Below are positions 5,129-6,844 of a DNA stretch of 6,844 nt, piece after piece. The DNA comes from Alphaproteobacteria bacterium UBA1002 (GTDB taxonomy: Bacteria > Pseudomonadota > Alphaproteobacteria > Rickettsiales > UBA998). Both the position numbers and the translations under genes were made by a program. Numbering within the stretch: the first letter of the stretch is position 1; every line of letters begins with the position of its first letter. A model generated the notes under the pieces. It searched no databases. It worked only from the letters and a program-made list of their open reading frames with translations, and was not told where the DNA came from. The stretch covers positions 1 to 6,844 of the forward strand of contig DBAU01000054.1 in the NCBI GenBank assembly GCA_002291845.1. The letters run 5' to 3'.

Positions 5129-6844
5129 ATGGCTCCCGACGGAACTCCCCCTAACAGACTATTCGGCGACCGGGAGGCCTACCGGGACGATCGCAGTGGC
5201 AATTATTCAGGAATTTTTGCGCCGTATTCCAAGGATCCGGAAACCATTTTAGAGTTACTGGCCCCCGAGCGCTATCCGTTGCCTGGAGAGACAAACGGTG
5301 TGGCCAATTCATACATTTCCGGTATGGCCGCACTTCAGCAGGTCTTCAGCCCTGCTGGGGTAGGTAAGTTTGTGCGCCCCCGCGAGAATACCTGGATTCG
5401 TCACGAACTGGCCGTCATAGGCGCAGGTCTGGATTTTAACACCAAGCGCTACGAGTTTGATCAAATTGTTGCGCACTTTGCTCAAATTCCGGCGGCGTTT
5501 GATCCTGAACACCGCAAATTTGATCAATATTCTGATCTGCGCATGAACCTCGCGGTGCTGCGCAATTTTCTACTGAATCATTTCTTTCCAGATGGGGATG
5601 TAGATAACGATCTACGCGATCAGAATGCGGCGCATGCGCTCAATCAGGTGGCCATGCACGTGGGCAAGATGTTGCATCGCGGCAAGCAGTGGACGCCCAC
5701 ATTAGGGCCTTCGGTGACGCCATCGCGGGCAAATATCAAAGGCGATGGCGCTGCAGAAATCTATGAAAAACTTCGCCGCGGAGAAACCCTGCGTAAAGTG
5801 GCGTTGCCGGTGATGGGACCCGTCAATCTCCTGCGTAACCGCTCAAACATGCTCTGGCGCCTCCCTCCACTGGAAGAAACGCCCTTTGATCCGCGCAACC
5901 TTAATGCACCGCTGGATACCGTTTCCTCTGACAGTGATGTCAGTACGAATGGCGGGGGACGTCCCGATGCACAGTCGGCGATGCCTGATAAGGAGCGCTG
6001 GGATGTTATTAGCCACAGTTTTGAAGATCTGGGGGGTGCCCTTGCCGGTGCCACCGTGCCATTGGCCACGGTAGATGAGTTGAGCCAGCCCGTGAAGGAT
6101 AGGGCGATCGCACTGGCGCGTGAGATTCTGGATAAACTGAAGTTGAAATTTGCCGAAACACCGGTGGAGGCGCTTCTCGATCGCGTGGATACCTCAGAAG
6201 TGTATCGACTGCTGCGTGAGACACAGCGGCTGAGTGATCTGTTTTATGCTCAGGCGGGGCGGGCGGCTCTGACACACCCCAATCTTTTCTATGACCCCGA
6301 AATGCAGCTGGCATTTGATGCGTTGGGGAAGCTATCCTGTCAGGCTAAATTGCAAGCGCTAAAATATGCAGAAGAGTCCGGCAGCTCAGATAACGCCCTG
6401 CAAATTGCCAGGGATATTGAAGCCATGCCGGCCAGTTGGCGTATGACCGGCCAGCTTACGGTAGGGCAGCTTTTGGGATCCATCCAGCTTGGCTTTGAAA
6501 AAATCCTTCTGCATCTGCAAGAGCAGAATCACGCAACCTCAGAGTCGTATCAAAAATCCCTTTATCCTCAGGATTACAGCCAGAGTGCCAGTTTGTCGGC
6601 GGCACCGATGCAGGGGCTTGCACAAACATCCATGTCATCCACGATGAGCGCCCGTCCCCGGGCGTCAATATCCCCTCTGCAACAACAAATGCAGCAGGTC
6701 ATGGCGGCAAACCAGATGGCGAATCTCTCCGCGGATCGCCGCGCCTCTTCACTGGAGTCTGGTGGTATCCATAGCTCTGCTACGACCCCCAGCGTGGCGG
6801 CCATCAGTGCGGCGACTCCGCCAGCGCGCTCTAGGCGCCCCTCC
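5129..6844 (+). CDS. Large uncharacterised protein with disordered Ser/Gln/Met-rich tail (3' partial)
   Basis: An uninterrupted frame of 572 codons runs from the ATG at 5129 to the window edge with no stop, so the protein is longer than seen. I do not recognise its family. No signal peptide, membrane segment or known catalytic motif is visible. Residues 1-265 look like a folded, mostly helical region, with segments such as TWIRHELAVIGAGLDF (88-103) and LRMNLAVLRNFLLNHFFPDGD. A flexible linker rich in Ser, Asp and Gly lies at about 266-287 (SSDSDVSTNGGG). A second, strongly helical region covers about 288-466, with regular leucines and charged residues. From about 467 onward about a fifth of the residues are Ser, with many Ala, Gln, Met and Pro, typical of a disordered tail. 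Codon use looks like that of the neighbouring genes. The gene sits 26 bases after the DUF2610-like gene, so the two may be co-transcribed. A scaffold, a secreted effector or a polar/flagellar accessory protein are all possible, and none is supported directly. Confidence 0.85.
   Translation, partial: MAPDGTPPNRLFGDREAYRDDRSGNYSGIFAPYSKDPETILELLAPERYPLPGETNGVANSYISGMAALQQVFSPAGVGKFVRPRENTWIRHELAVIGAGLDFNTKRYEFDQIVAHFAQIPAAFDPEHRKFDQYSDLRMNLAVLRNFLLNHFFPDGDVDNDLRDQNAAHALNQVAMHVGKMLHRGKQWTPTLGPSVTPSRANIKGDGAAEIYEKLRRGETLRKVALPVMGPVNLLRNRSNMLWRLPPLEETPFDPRNLNAPLDTVSSDSDVSTNGGGRPDAQSAMPDKERWDVISHSFEDLGGALAGATVPLATVDELSQPVKDRAIALAREILDKLKLKFAETPVEALLDRVDTSEVYRLLRETQRLSDLFYAQAGRAALTHPNLFYDPEMQLAFDALGKLSCQAKLQALKYAEESGSSDNALQIARDIEAMPASWRMTGQLTVGQLLGSIQLGFEKILLHLQEQNHATSESYQKSLYPQDYSQSASLSAAPMQGLAQTSMSSTMSARPRASISPLQQQMQQVMAANQMANLSADRRASSLESGGIHSSATTPSVAAISAATPPARSRRPS

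Noticed and set aside
5761..6804. Several minus-strand open frames of 70-102 codons opposite the large unknown gene
   Set aside because: The plus strand is open without interruption for 572 codons and starts after a plausible ribosome binding site. The minus frames are short, overlap one another and look like shadows.

Overview
This window is a forward-strand chemotaxis operon followed by two genes that do not belong to the classical chemotaxis set. Seven coding regions lie on the plus strand with almost no space between them. In order they are cheA (5' end cut off by the window edge), cheW, cheY, cheB, cheR, a small DUF2610-type gene, and a large unrecognised gene whose 3' end runs off the window. 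No RNA genes, mobile elements, CRISPR arrays or obvious repeats were seen.

Positions 1-4764 hold the Che core. The CheA is a hybrid kinase: its visible part has the ATP-binding domain, two successive CheW-like segments and a C-terminal receiver with a complete phosphorylation site. CheW couples the kinase to receptors. CheY is the free single-domain response regulator. CheB (receiver plus methylesterase) and CheR (methyltransferase) form the adaptation pair. Junctions are tight: cheA/cheW and cheB/cheR each overlap by one base, cheY/cheB are 7 bases apart, and cheW/cheY are 40 bases apart. This points to one transcript with translational coupling. No receptor, cheD or cheZ is visible.

Positions 4765-6844 differ in character. 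A 62-base AT-rich gap with a TATAAT hexamer precedes a 91-residue protein resembling the DUF2610 family. After a further 26 bases, also containing an exact TATAAT, comes an open frame of at least 572 codons. Its product has two probable folded regions, a Ser/Gly/Asp-rich linker and a long Ser/Ala/Gln/Met-rich tail that looks disordered. I do not recognise it, and it is the least explained part of the window.

The likely source is a motile alphaproteobacterium with roughly balanced base composition. The cheA-W-Y-B-R order, the CheA-receiver fusion and the DUF2610-like gene, which I associate with Rickettsiales and related alphaproteobacteria, all fit. The assignment is an inference and no genus is claimed.
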